DNA from: Crossaster papposus | Taxonomy: Eukaryota; Echinodermata; Asteroidea; Velatida; Solasteridae | NCBI GenBank assembly: GCA_037893245.1 | Contig: JBAIAA010000519.1 | Span: forward strand, 310,001 to 374,000 | Reading direction: 5' to 3' | DNA length: 64,000 nucleotides | Part shown: positions 49,073-60,900 of the stretch, one piece after another | Numbering within the stretch: the stretch's first letter is position 1 | How the letters are laid out: each line of letters starts with the position of its first letter | Notes under the pieces: generated by a model | What the model saw: the letters and a program-made list of their open reading frames with translations, nothing else | The model's database searches: none | Told to the model about the DNA's origin: nothing | Made by a program: the position numbers and the translations under genes

Positions 49073-50277
49073 AATTGAGTTGTTTTTACGAGTTTCGGTC
49101 TTTTAATGCTACTTTTCTGGCAACACTGTCTTTGTGATGTATGTTTATACAATTTAGAGTTATGTTTTTATACTTGTAAGTTGCTTTATTATATTTTGTC
49201 CGGATATTTTGTCAATCAGCATCATTGTTCAGCATGTAGAAAGTCATTAACCAGCATTATTTTCCATATATAAGATCTAAAAATATACATTAAAACAACC
49301 AAAAAGCATGAAGTTTCTGGCAACACTGCTCCACTGCTCCCCTGTACAAAAAATACCAAAACTTTTGTTTCTTCATTCTTACAGACCAGCATCTTATCTT
49401 TCAATCTTGGAAGCAAAACTTTCCTAAATATGCCACTTTCAGACTTCTGACATTTTCAGCAACCACCTCTATTTCCCAAATTGACTTTTTCTCAAAACAC
49501 CCCTATATGAAATAATGGAATCTTCCATTCACAATTAACTGTACTTGTATCAAGTGCATTTTTGGAAAGATTAAGGATGTATCTTTACCATGTTTAGCTG
49601 AGAGGTAGGTAAACTATTTGGTCTTTATACAGTGAAGCTCACAACCTTCGGTCATTTTTACTTATGAAAAGAGCTAAATTAGGTGAAATATGGTAACTTT
49701 CTATTTTCACCCGTTGCCATGGCAACCAAAGTGCGGATGCAATAAATATGCTTTCCTTTTACACTTTGGTTGAAGGCCTTTACATGTGCAAAGAATAAAC
49801 AAAATCCATAAAAAAAAATCTGCCACCACTTCTTTGATTTTTAGAGCAACTCAGTCTTAACATTCAAAGTTAATAAAGGGCGCCCTCAGTTGGTATTGGG
49901 ATTTTCAAGAATTTACAAAGTCATGTAACTTTGAAACTGAACATGCCACGTGGTCCAAATTTGGCATGAATAATTGTGAGTGTACACTCTCTGAAATGTA
50001 TTAGAATCAAGTGCCTCACTGGTGTCCTTGTAATATTCGCCGCGCGTCGCTCGATCGAACACTTGCGCGCACTATTTGCGGAAATGTCTTAATGTGCGTC
50101 TCTCAGGCACACATTTGGAAATGGCATTCTTTTGTTATTTTCTTCAAAATGGCAGCATGCCAGACAGATTAATTTCACAGGGAGTTTAGAATCATTAATA
50201 TCTTTACAACACGAAAGCTTTTTAACAGTATTTTGTTTGGTTACTTTTTGGATAGCTGCAAATGGTATATTGCCCCT

Positions 50278-52924
50278 TTAAAAGCGCCAGCAATTAAATA
50301 CAAATGTACATTGACAATTAAAATACTTTTATACAATACGCGTAATTATAGTACAGTTGGAATATTTAGCTGAAGTATTGGAGACTGAATACTGTAACCT
50401 TTAAATAAATTTGTTTCCCTTTATAGTGTCTGTTGTACCACTATTGTCCTAGCCTGCTACTATCAGAACTACACACTACTCTGGGTTATAGGAAAGCTAA
50501 CCAAATGCTTGCTGTTTTGCCATTGTCTGTTTTGTTTTGTTTTCAAATAAAACCATTAAATGTTTTGCAAACATTTATAACAGACAAACATTTACAATAG
50601 ATCTTTTAATTACAATGAATAAAAGTACATTTATCTCAGCTTAAAGCTTGAAAGACATATACAAGATTTCAGTTTTATCGCATATTAGATATGACTATTT
50701 TGTCCTTAAAAATACATTTATGTAAAAATTACAAAAAATTAAATGTAAAACAGTTAATCCTTACGCAAATGGAAAGTAAGCTTACCCTCTTTATGAAATT
50801 ATTTGAAGTTTATAATACAAATCTCTTTTAACAAATGTTATGGTTTTGTTTGTGTAACTGTAACTTACATTTTACTATATGTACAGAGATCTAGTCGAGT
50901 CCATCACAAGTCCCTGCAAGCACCTTTAGTCCCAATTTAAATCAGGAGCCATTTAAGAAAATTAAATTTTTCATCCAGGCTGGCTAAAAAGATCTTGTAC
51001 CTGGAACTGCGAAAGGACTTGTATGGATTGAATACAACTCTTCTGCGTTGGCATAAAACAATAAAAAAGGCGGATTTGACAACAATCTTCGTTATACCTC
51101 TGTCTTGGATACTGTATTTTTATTGGTCTAGAACGATCACGTGTCCAGTTGATAACAATGTATATCCCACTTCCTGTGTGATAAATTAATGAGTTATCGG
51201 TGTGAGAGCGTTATATCACAGGGGAGCTGTGAACCCAAGACAGAGGTACATGTATAACAAAACAATTTCTAACTTCTGTGATGTGGAATATGACATTCTA
51301 AACACCCTCAAAGATCGGGGATGCCTCGGAGGCCATGCATCTCTCTTATTGAGCGTTAAAAATGTTATATCCCACCTTACAGCAGTCAACAAGTTTGTAT
51401 ACTAATGCAATTTTACTACAAGCAATTTTACAACAATAATCCTTAATCGGACTTAATCTGTTTTGAATAATATAGATACTAAGTTTTTGGCTTATTATTA
51501 GGAAAGACATTTGATAAATGAGTGTACATTGATAACTTTGTTATCTACTTTAGTTGCTTAAAGCTAACAATGTAATAAAACTGTGCAATTTAGAAAGTAC
51601 TTACAAAAAGTCATCCTATTTGAAATAGAAAATCATGACACTTTTTTTTAAAGCAACAAGCTGCTTGTTTTGGATATTAGATAATTCTTGTATAAATGGA
51701 ATTTCAAATCGTGGTAACAGCAACAGAATGCAACACTAAATCAACAAACAAAATTAAACTCATGATTTTATTCTAGTAATAATTCCCCATCCAGGGAAGG
51801 TTTCTCCAGATTTCAAAGAAAATCAATCCAATTATTTGGCTTGTATATTATTACCCATTACGGTTTTCCCATATTCTTAATTCTAAGCCCAAAGTGCTGG
51901 CTGTAATTTCCACCCAAACCTCTAACAAAAATCTTGTTGAAATGTTACAAGCTTCTGGAAGGCAATATTTACAACAATTTCTTGCCCCTGAATTTTGTAT
52001 TACTGTGATACCTAAACCTGTCTTAAACCAATTTGTGTACATCCGCGCTATGAATGAAGCCTATACGAGCAGTAATCGGCCCTTTTTAAATAAATGATAA
52101 TAAAGGCAAAAAGTGAAATCTGCCTATTGAAAATGTACAGGGGTCAAACTTTCCAGTCACTTTTTGTCAATTAGTTGGTGCAGCCGTGATCCTGCACGCG
52201 ATTCACGGTACCCCTGAAAGGCACGAATAAGTCACAGATGTCCTGCTAATTTCCTGATTTAGGAGACAATTTGTTCAGATAAAAAAAAAAAATTAGGGTG
52301 GATTGTATGATCTATATCATGACGACAATTGTTTAGGCTTCTATGTAGAAAAAAATCCTGGAGAAATCAAGAAAAATATGACCAGAATGTTCGTCTCCTT
52401 GTGCATTTTTAATAGACTGCAGATCACTTCTTTAAATTTATTTTTTATTTTGTGCCCCTAAAATCCCACTTTGACCAGAAAGTAATACCCGTGACATTTT
52501 TAGGGCTTTCTCTGAAGTAAAAAATGTAAAAAAATACAAAAATTGACCCCCACAAATACTTAATTTTGTTATTTTTATCCATGTACATTTTCAATATTAC
52601 AAAATTGCTTTTTGCCTCAATTGCTGCACATTTTACATATCATTATCATTTATTATTGAAAAGGCCCATGACAAAACATTTGCTGGCTTCAATCAAGTTT
52701 CTAGCTTCAATCTCTTGGAACCCTAGGCCTGTTCCCAAGATCTCTTCCCATGTTAGTACAATGTACCATTTGATACAGCTCTATAGGTGTTAGAAACAGC
52801 CCCTGAATGTATTATCTGAATTGTATCTTTGCTATAGGTTCTATTTCTTCCCTGTAGGGGTCTTTCGCCGGCCAACCTGATGTTCAGTTTTTTGCCTGTT
52901 TTGGTGTTGGTATCTGGCCTCTTT
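50278..52924. other. Intergenic region
   Basis: AT-rich; no gene recognised. A decayed third copy of the hAT-type MITE lies at 50884-51046 (TAGTCGAGTCCATCACAAGT to GGACTTGTATGG). Minus-strand AATAAA near 52436-52441 could serve the FLYWCH/TM gene ending at 52925. Confidence 0.5.
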
Positions 52925-55900
52925 CTAGTTTTGGTGTATGGCCATTTCCTGGTTTTGGTATATGGCCTTTTCCTGGTTTTGGTATATGGCCTTTTCCTCA
53001 GACCTACTGCGGTTATTGGCAGTACTTGCTGGTCTCGGGCTGAGATTAGCCTCTTTCTCAGGACCTACCTTTCCTACCTTACTCATCCTCAAGCCTTTCC
53101 TCTCGTCCTCTGTGGTGCTTGAACAGTGACCCGCTGCTGCTGGGTTTTTTGCGGTGCTAGTCTGCGTTTGCGTAGCTGGATCCTTGTCACGCGAGCCTTT
53201 CTTCCCGGGTTCTTCTTTGTCGGGAACTTCCTTGGATTTTCTTGATGTTGCCAGAAAGTTGAGGTTGTAAAGTCTACGGCTTCAACAAATAAATATATGG
53301 ACTTCGAATCAACTGCAAAGCAAATTCAAGCAGCATGGGAATTTTTTACCAACTTCAAAATCTAAATACAAAGATTAATGAGTTTATGTATCAAAACGGC
53401 TTCTTGTTCATGAAACCGGTGCCTGAAAATGAATATTTAAAAGATAGTTTAAAAGAAAAAAGCATTTCTGTGTCCGATCTACATTGATTTTTTTCCCCAA
53501 AACATTTTTTTTTTCCGTGGGCTTTTTGGTAGGAAACATCAGAACTCGTGGTCTGTTGGTAATTCTGCAGGTTGTGGGTTCTGGGGATATGGTGCATGTG
53601 CCCTTGGGCAAGGCACTTTGTCACTATTTCTTGCTTCTCTCTGCCCAGGAATAAATGGGTACATGACGGCAGAGATGATTATTGTGGTTGATTTTATAAC
53701 TGCTTATTTGTGCCGAAATGGCAGCATAGGGCTGAATACTCCAGGGAGCTTAGATAGTTTTTGGAATGGTCTCTTGGCCTAAATGAGCAGGGTACAGCAA
53801 TATAGTGTTTTGAGAGCACTGATATTAATGGATACTTCACTTGTTCCCAACGTCCATATACAGGGCTCTGGGAACAGCTAATGTGCTTTGATCTCTGGTT
53901 GGATAGATTTGATGTGACCTGTGCACTGGAGGTCACCAAAAGGTCCAGCTTTCCTAGAATGCAGTACCGTACATTAAATCACAGAAATTTCTGAAGAACG
54001 CATCAGCAGTTCCCAGCGCCCAGTGTAGGCACTAGGCAGCACGAGCTATTATTTTTTTTTTTTATTTAGGGGACATTCTAAACATTTATGAATGAATACA
54101 TACTTAGTACATGTAGTTGAACCGGTCCTTCTCATGCGATACCTGCAAGATAGTTTGAAAATAAAAGTACCAACGTAATTTTTTTTGGGTGGGGGGGGGG
54201 GGGGGGGGGGGGGGCAGTACCTAGTCAGCGTGGCCACTCATCAATTTTGAAAATCCCAAGATGAAGGCAGTAAAATTCCCAAGAATTCCCAAGATGTCAT
54301 AAGATAGCACGGATGATGCTAACGGACCAGAGAACCCGCGAAAAGGCCCAATTTTGTGAATAAATGTACAGTACAGTCAAACGCCTTTATAAGGTCCTTT
54401 TACAAATTATCTTGTATTATCAGGTACCTTGTATTATCTCAGTAATAAAAAAAAAGGACTCATCAGGAAATAAGCATCATATTTATTATCAGGGTTCGAC
54501 GTACTGCAAAAAGTCGCTGTCCACACTTTAAGTCCACACTTAAAAAGTTGTTTGCGGTTAACAAAAATGCCTAAAATGTATATAAAAGTTGTTTGCAGTT
54601 GACAAAAATGCAAAAATCCCAAGATTTCGTAAAATGTTGATACAAAATCCCAAGATCCCAAGGTCTTGCCCAAATTCCCAAGATCTTGTGAAAAATCCCA
54701 AGGAGTGGCCACGTGTCACATTCCACAAAACACCCCCTCTAGTGACGCTAAAGCATTATGGCCGAGTTCGGGCGGTCTGTTCTTGACACGCGAACTCTGT
54801 TCCTTACGCTCGAACGGCGGGAACGCGACCCGTGAACATTGCACTCGGAACAAGAACACACACCACCTATCCATATCAGGATTTTGCAAGAACAAGTTAC
54901 GCGTGTCAAGAATAGACCGCCCGAACTCGGCCTATAAAGTCATGGGCCGAGTTCGGGCGGTCTGTTCCTGACACGGGAACTCTGTTCTCGCGCTCGAACG
55001 GCAGGAACGCGACCCGTGAACATTGCACTCGGAACAAGAACACACACCACCTATCCTATGGGTTTTGCAAGATAGAACAAGTTACGCGTGTCAAGAACAG
55101 ACCGCCCGAACTCGGCCCTAATGTCTATAGATCTTGCCATCACGAGGATATCTCCACCCACTGCATGGGTCTCTGTTCTCTATTCTCTATTTTATTTCTC
55201 GGGAAACATCAACAAATGCACAGACCAAACTTACAAAGAATACATAAAATGAAAGCTTTAGATAAAACAAACATAATAACCAAGACAAAGACAAAACAAA
55301 ACATTCAGCTCCCGAAGGATTACCCAAAACATTGTTCCTGTCGAGTACCCCTAGAACTATGGGGCTCCCGACGCCTGTAGCTATACGGGCGTCGGGAGCC
55401 CCATAGTTCTAGGGGTACCTGTCGAGGGGTTCTCCAAGCTGAATGGGATACAAGAAACAATTATATAACAAGATTGTAAAAATAATTATAAAAAGAAAAG
55501 TGAAATTTAATTAAAGAAAACGTTAAATAAAGTTCAGAGCAAAGTATAGGTAAATATAATAAGTTTAAAAAAAAAGTAAAACAAAAAATACTAATAATGA
55601 AACAAAAAATTGTTTATAATAATACATAATAATAATAAATAAATAAATAATCCTAATAACTTAACCCTATCAACCCCAAGACAATTTAGAACACACAGGC
55701 TTTGATTACCACAGTTTTGAGCATAATAAGTTCTGTTCTTCACCAGAGACATTTTAGCAACTTTCAGTGTATAGCGCCCTCACTTAGACAATATTTTTTT
55801 GAATTGTCACTCTGGCAGTGGCAAGGACAATGCATACAACAATTCTCCATAATATTATATTATTTAATGTACCGAGAAAAAGTTTGACCCATTATAAATA

Positions 55901-57980
55901 ATAGTTTGTTTTGTTCAGGGGTGGTCCCTGAATCCTAACTTATTATGCTCAACTAAAATGTGCAACCACACTTGTTCAATGTTTACTTACAGTCCATATA
56001 TGATCATGCCCACGGGAATCGACATCAGTACAAAAAACCAAGGCCATGGGTAGTCTGGAATACCTGGAATTGAAACATGTGGTGTTTTTAATAATCAACT
56101 ACATGTACTCACTGACTTATTTACTGTCAACCTGTTCATACATTTGCATTCGTAATAACTGAAGTTAATGTAAAAGACGACAATTGTTTTAAGAGGTAGA
56201 TAATAGTCATTCTAATTTGTTTTGTTAATCACTTTTCACTTTAAAGGTAAGATACACCATTGGTAATTGCTTGAATTGTCACGAATGGGTAGATTTGGGG
56301 GGTTGTATTTTATAGTAAATATCGTTTAACTGACCTTTCCGAAGTTTTCCAATCATGGATGCCGAGAAAAGCACGAAAAACATCGTTTGTTTGCAACCGG
56401 CGCCGAGCAGTTATTCTTATGTTATCTTTGGGGTTTTTTGCGATCACTGTCCGGCGATCGCGAATTTTTCTTTATAAAATTATATTTTTCGGAATACATG
56501 TAATTACAGGATATCTAGCGCAATTATTTTGCTGGATGCCTAGAATCATTTTTTATTTTCAAATAAGTAAGATATTTCTTAATAATTCGGTAGTAAGTAT
56601 TTTCGATATCTGCAAATGGTGTATCCTACCCTTGAACCCTAACCAAACACGACCCATCCAAAGCCAACTGCATGTTTTGGTTGGAATCTGCGAGTCTTTG
56701 ACATTAAATTAGGCAAAACAGATAATAATTCTGCTTCCGGTTATTCTACCTACCCTATTTTGACAGCCCCAACCCAAACATTTGTATTTGTTTTTTATTA
56801 TTATAAGTATTTGTATGTTATTTTTCCTTTAATTGTTTTATTATTTTTATTATTTTATTTTTTTATTATTATTATTTATATATATATATATATATATATT
56901 TGTTTGAGGGGGGATTATGAGGTAAAACAAAAAACCATCAATTACTACCTTTTACCATTGCCAACATGTGCATAGTGTGCACGCAAAATCCCCCCCCCCC
57001 CCCCGGAAAAAATAAAATTAAAACAAATTAAAAAAATCCAAAAGATTTACTAGTGTACAGTTTACCATCTCATTGTGTAGATGTAGATGAAAATTGCACT
57101 CTAGTTCAATCTGCGGAGCAATTATAGAATGCAGGGCCCACTCATAACTCTCGACTTTATTTACCCTAAGACATAGAATAGACTGTCCCTAGCCCTGTAT
57201 ACCCCAATACCCATAGAACACAGGGCCAGTCCATTCTATGTCCTAGGGTAAATAAAGTAGACAGAGAGTTGTGAGTAAGCCCTGCGTGGGCCCTGCATTC
57301 TATAGTTAAGCTCAATCTGCTCCTTTTGTCCTATTAAAGCAGTCAGAACTAAGGCCAAATGAAAAAAAACATGTTTAGCGTCACCGCCCGCTTCCTTTTT
57401 GGGGGCCGCCTTCTTTTTTTGTTTTTTTTTCTTTTTGAAAAAAATGATAAATTGGACATTTTTTTTTAAAGGTACAATTTTAAGATTGTATTTTAGACTT
57501 TTGCATCACTGTGTACATGCTCTGGAAATATTTTTTCTTATAGGAAGGCTAGGGTGTGACGTGTAGTCGTGTACGGTGCATACATGATCGACCCACATAA
57601 ATTTTGATTTTTAATCGTGGGTGAACCATGTTTTAATTTTAAATTGGAAGATAGGGTGTGACATGTATATTTATACAGCAAACTAAACTAAATGCACAGT
57701 AATGACCCCCCCCCCCCACCCCCCCCCCCACCCACCCTACCCCAAATATTTATATATATATATATAATAAAATTAAATAAATAAAATTCAAATTCAAGTA
57801 AACAAGCAAGCACACCCCAAAAACATTATACCAAGACATTCTACATAGACTTAAAGTTAATATATGCACACGTACATGGTGGTGGTGGAGGCGGTTGAGG
57901 CGGTAACACGGGTGCTGGACTGCAGTCTATTTTCTGGCATACATCTCGTGTCGACTCACAGGCGTTGATGAGGCAGTAAT
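52925..57980 (-). CDS. C-terminal part: cysteine motif, transmembrane helix and charged tail
   Basis: Three exons (57980-57876, 56063-55991, 53273-52925) whose junctions are phase-consistent. The first encodes DYCLINACESTRDVCQKIDC then a proline run. The second encodes CIPDYPWPW and FFVLMSIPVGMIIYGLL, a clear membrane segment. The third encodes a basic stop-transfer side (RKSKEVPDKEEPGKK), a hydrophilic tail and a C-terminus of repeated EKAIYQNQ units made by a 24-bp tandem repeat, ending in TAG at 52925-52927. If it is a separate gene, its start is unknown: an in-frame MMSEFLPV lies just upstream of 57980. I do not recognise the family. The acceptor at 57981 (ACCTGTGAAAG) is mediocre. Confidence 0.45.
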
Positions 57981-60900
57981 CTTTCACAGGTAAAAATTCT
58001 GACATCATTCCTAGCTGGTTTTGAAACTTTCAGTAGGCACTTAATTGGTTGCAGCACCACAGCCACTATGCGTGTCTGGACTCTAGTGTCAAGCAGGCTC
58101 GGTATAGTTTCACCGGTTTCGATCCAACTCGGACCCAAACCAACTCGGACCCAAACCAACTCGGACCCATGCCAACTCGGACCCACTACCAACTCGGACC
58201 CACTACCAACTCGGACCCACTACCAACTCGGACCCATGCCAACTCGGACCCACTACCAACTCGGACCCAAAACCAACTCGGACCCAAAACCAACTCGGAC
58301 CCACTACCAACTCGGACCCAAACACTACCAACTCGGACCCATCATTCCATTTGACGTTTGGTAAATTATTTGTTTGTTCATTAAAAATACATCGATTAGA
58401 AATGTAATTTGTCTGGCGCATTGTTGGAATTATTGTACCGAAAGGTGAATGCTTGTACTATTAACGGACCCTATTAACAATTAAAAATTTTCACATCACG
58501 TTTTCATTTTGTTTTCTTCTGTCGTTTTAACTTGCTTTTAAAATTTTTGTTTTATGCCTACGTATATGTCTTGTTCTCTGTAGATAGCACTTTGGGTTAC
58601 TTGGTACTATTTTAAAGTATTTTATTGCCCAGATTTAATTCTATTGTAGGGCAATTTGAGTTATTTTACCTAAAGTGCAATACAATATGCATTTAAAAAA
58701 TATATTATCATTATTATTAAATAATTGCATCGGTCACACCATTTTCTTCAATATAACAACAATTTTATTCCTGATAATCCAAACTGTATACATAATGAAA
58801 ATAAAACTATAGCACGTATATTTTAATATAACTATGAACAAAATTATCCTTAAAATTAATTAAATATACAAATCAAAACTTATATTACATGTACATGTAA
58901 AAAACTACGTAAACTTAATCAGCACCTACATAATAGAACAATTAGTAATTAAATCAAATTACCAACTTACAAGTTTCCTTAAAATTAATTAGACAAATCA
59001 AAACTTATTCTAAAACATGTACATGTAAAAAACTAAAATTGTAAATAATTGCGTAAACTTAATAAGTACCTACATAATAGAACAATTAGTAATTAAAACA
59101 AATTACCAACTTACAAGTATATCTTTAAAATTAATTAGACAAATCAAAACTTATTCTAAAACTTGTACATGTACATGTAAAAAAATAAAATTTTAAATAA
59201 TTGGTTAAACTTAATAAGTACCTACAAACTTACAAGTATCCTTAAAATGTATTAAATAGACAAATCAAAACTTATATTAAAACATGTACATGTAAAAAAC
59301 TAAAATTGTAAATAATCACGTAAACTTAATCAGCCCATACATAATTAAACAATTAGTAATTAAAACAAATTACTATGTCTCTGGATGGGGAAGCGCCACT
59401 TTCACACAGCGCCGTAAAGGTGTGCGCATGCATGCAGGAGTTGCTTTGGAGTTTTGTTGCCTGCATCAAACTCGTCCCACAGCTAAATTCACAAGGGTGT
59501 CCCATAACGCGAAACATTGCGGATCAGCTGTACGAGTAAAGAAGAAACTGAAACCTGCCGACTATAAAGAGAAGCACACCTTGTTCAGTGAAGTCCTCCT
59601 GAAAGTCGAAGTCCAGGTCGCTCGGGTCTTCGGGTCTCAGTTTTTGTCTAGCCCGATTCGCCTGCCGGGAAAGGTTGACGGGCTTTGGCAAACCGGGGAG
59701 GGGCGCAGCAGCTACCGTCCGGACGATGGCTTCGTTGACTATTGCAGACGACGATCTATAGAGGCTGGCAACGGCCGCGTCTTTTACCTCGGTGATCAGC
59801 CGAGCTACCACGTTGTTCCCGGGCTTCCCTGGATGGTTGTGTCCGACTGCTCCTGCCTCAAAGTAGTCTCCCGTCTGGATGACCGCGGCTCCGCAGTGGC
59901 ATGTCTTGTTCCGGACCGCGCATCTGTTTAAAAAAAATAGACGCATTCAATTATCCGACATCGTTGTGTTGTGAGAGGTTTACCGTTGTGGGTGACAATT
60001 TTAAAACTATGTATCTTGTGGTTGAGTGTACAATCTGTTATTCGCGTATTTCCTTTCTTTATCAGATGTTTCTTTATAGGATGTTTTAAAAACAACAAGG
60101 CGTATGCTTGCAAATCTCAACATCTGTATATTAGAAAGGAATTAAGTGATTAAAAAAATATATACACTCAATTACCTCCAGTAAGTCTTTTCACCCCGAA
60201 CCCTTTTCAGCGTGTAGGTGTAACCCCTAGAGTCGGTTAGTTGATTTTTTCGTCGCTGTGATGATGACACCACCAGGTCGTAATTAGTAACCTCGTCATC
60301 CACAGGTAGGTCACCTTCCACAGCCTCGTCGTCCATGCTGTCTTCCAGCACAGGCTCATTCCACTCGTACGGAATTCCAACAACAACGAAGTCATCATCC
60401 ACATTATCTAGCGGCGGAGTTGGAGATCGTGGAGGGGAAACGGCTCTCGCGATGGGGCTCGGTGGTGGCGGCGGCGAAGGAGAACGAGGAGGGGGAGTAA
60501 CGACCATCTCGATGGGGCTTGGTGGTTCGGATGAGAAGTCGATAGAGTTGTATTGTGTGCTTTCAGCCTGGAGAGAGCAAAAAATTAATCACAATCGTGG
60601 AAGGGTCCATTTACATTTTTAGCAACATCAGCAACACATCTTTAGCAACACATTTCTAACAACATTTGTGGTCATTGTGGTAACATTGAGGTTACTCAGT
60701 GAAATGAGAATCATGCTTCAACAGCCCTTAGTCATATATGATCGGTATTGGCCGCTCAACTTTTTAAATTAATATCTTACCTCAGGGACCGGCAACTCCG
60801 ACAAGTCATGTAAGGATTCATCACCAATCTCGAACCCCCCAGCAAGCTACAATAAGACGCAACAGAAAGACGAAATACGGTTGCAATAGTATAATGAATT

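Larger units (their letters stand above)
45503..50277. mobile_element. 4.8-kb TTAA-flanked element with long diverged inverted arms
   Basis: Ends AGGTAGAATATACCATTTG and, inverted, AGGGGCAATATACCATTTG, each next to TTAA. Inside, inverted pairs persist for about a kilobase: TTAAGACTGGGTTGCTGTAA (45804) with the complement near 49855; GTTGCCATGGTAACGG (45941) with 49720; CCATTATTTCAAATAGGGGTG (46151) with 49505; TCTGGCAACACTG-type pairs near 46330/49320. The centre contains another element (47119-47854). No transposase was recognised. A deletion derivative is at 13553-14010. Confidence 0.55.

Noticed and set aside
58121..58343. CRISPR-like array
   Set aside because: The repeats are directly tandem with no spacers and the sequence is animal nuclear DNA.
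59422..59931. 169-residue plus-strand frame
   Set aside because: Antisense shadow of the FLYWCH exon 59923-59580, whose minus-strand frame shows the finger motif.
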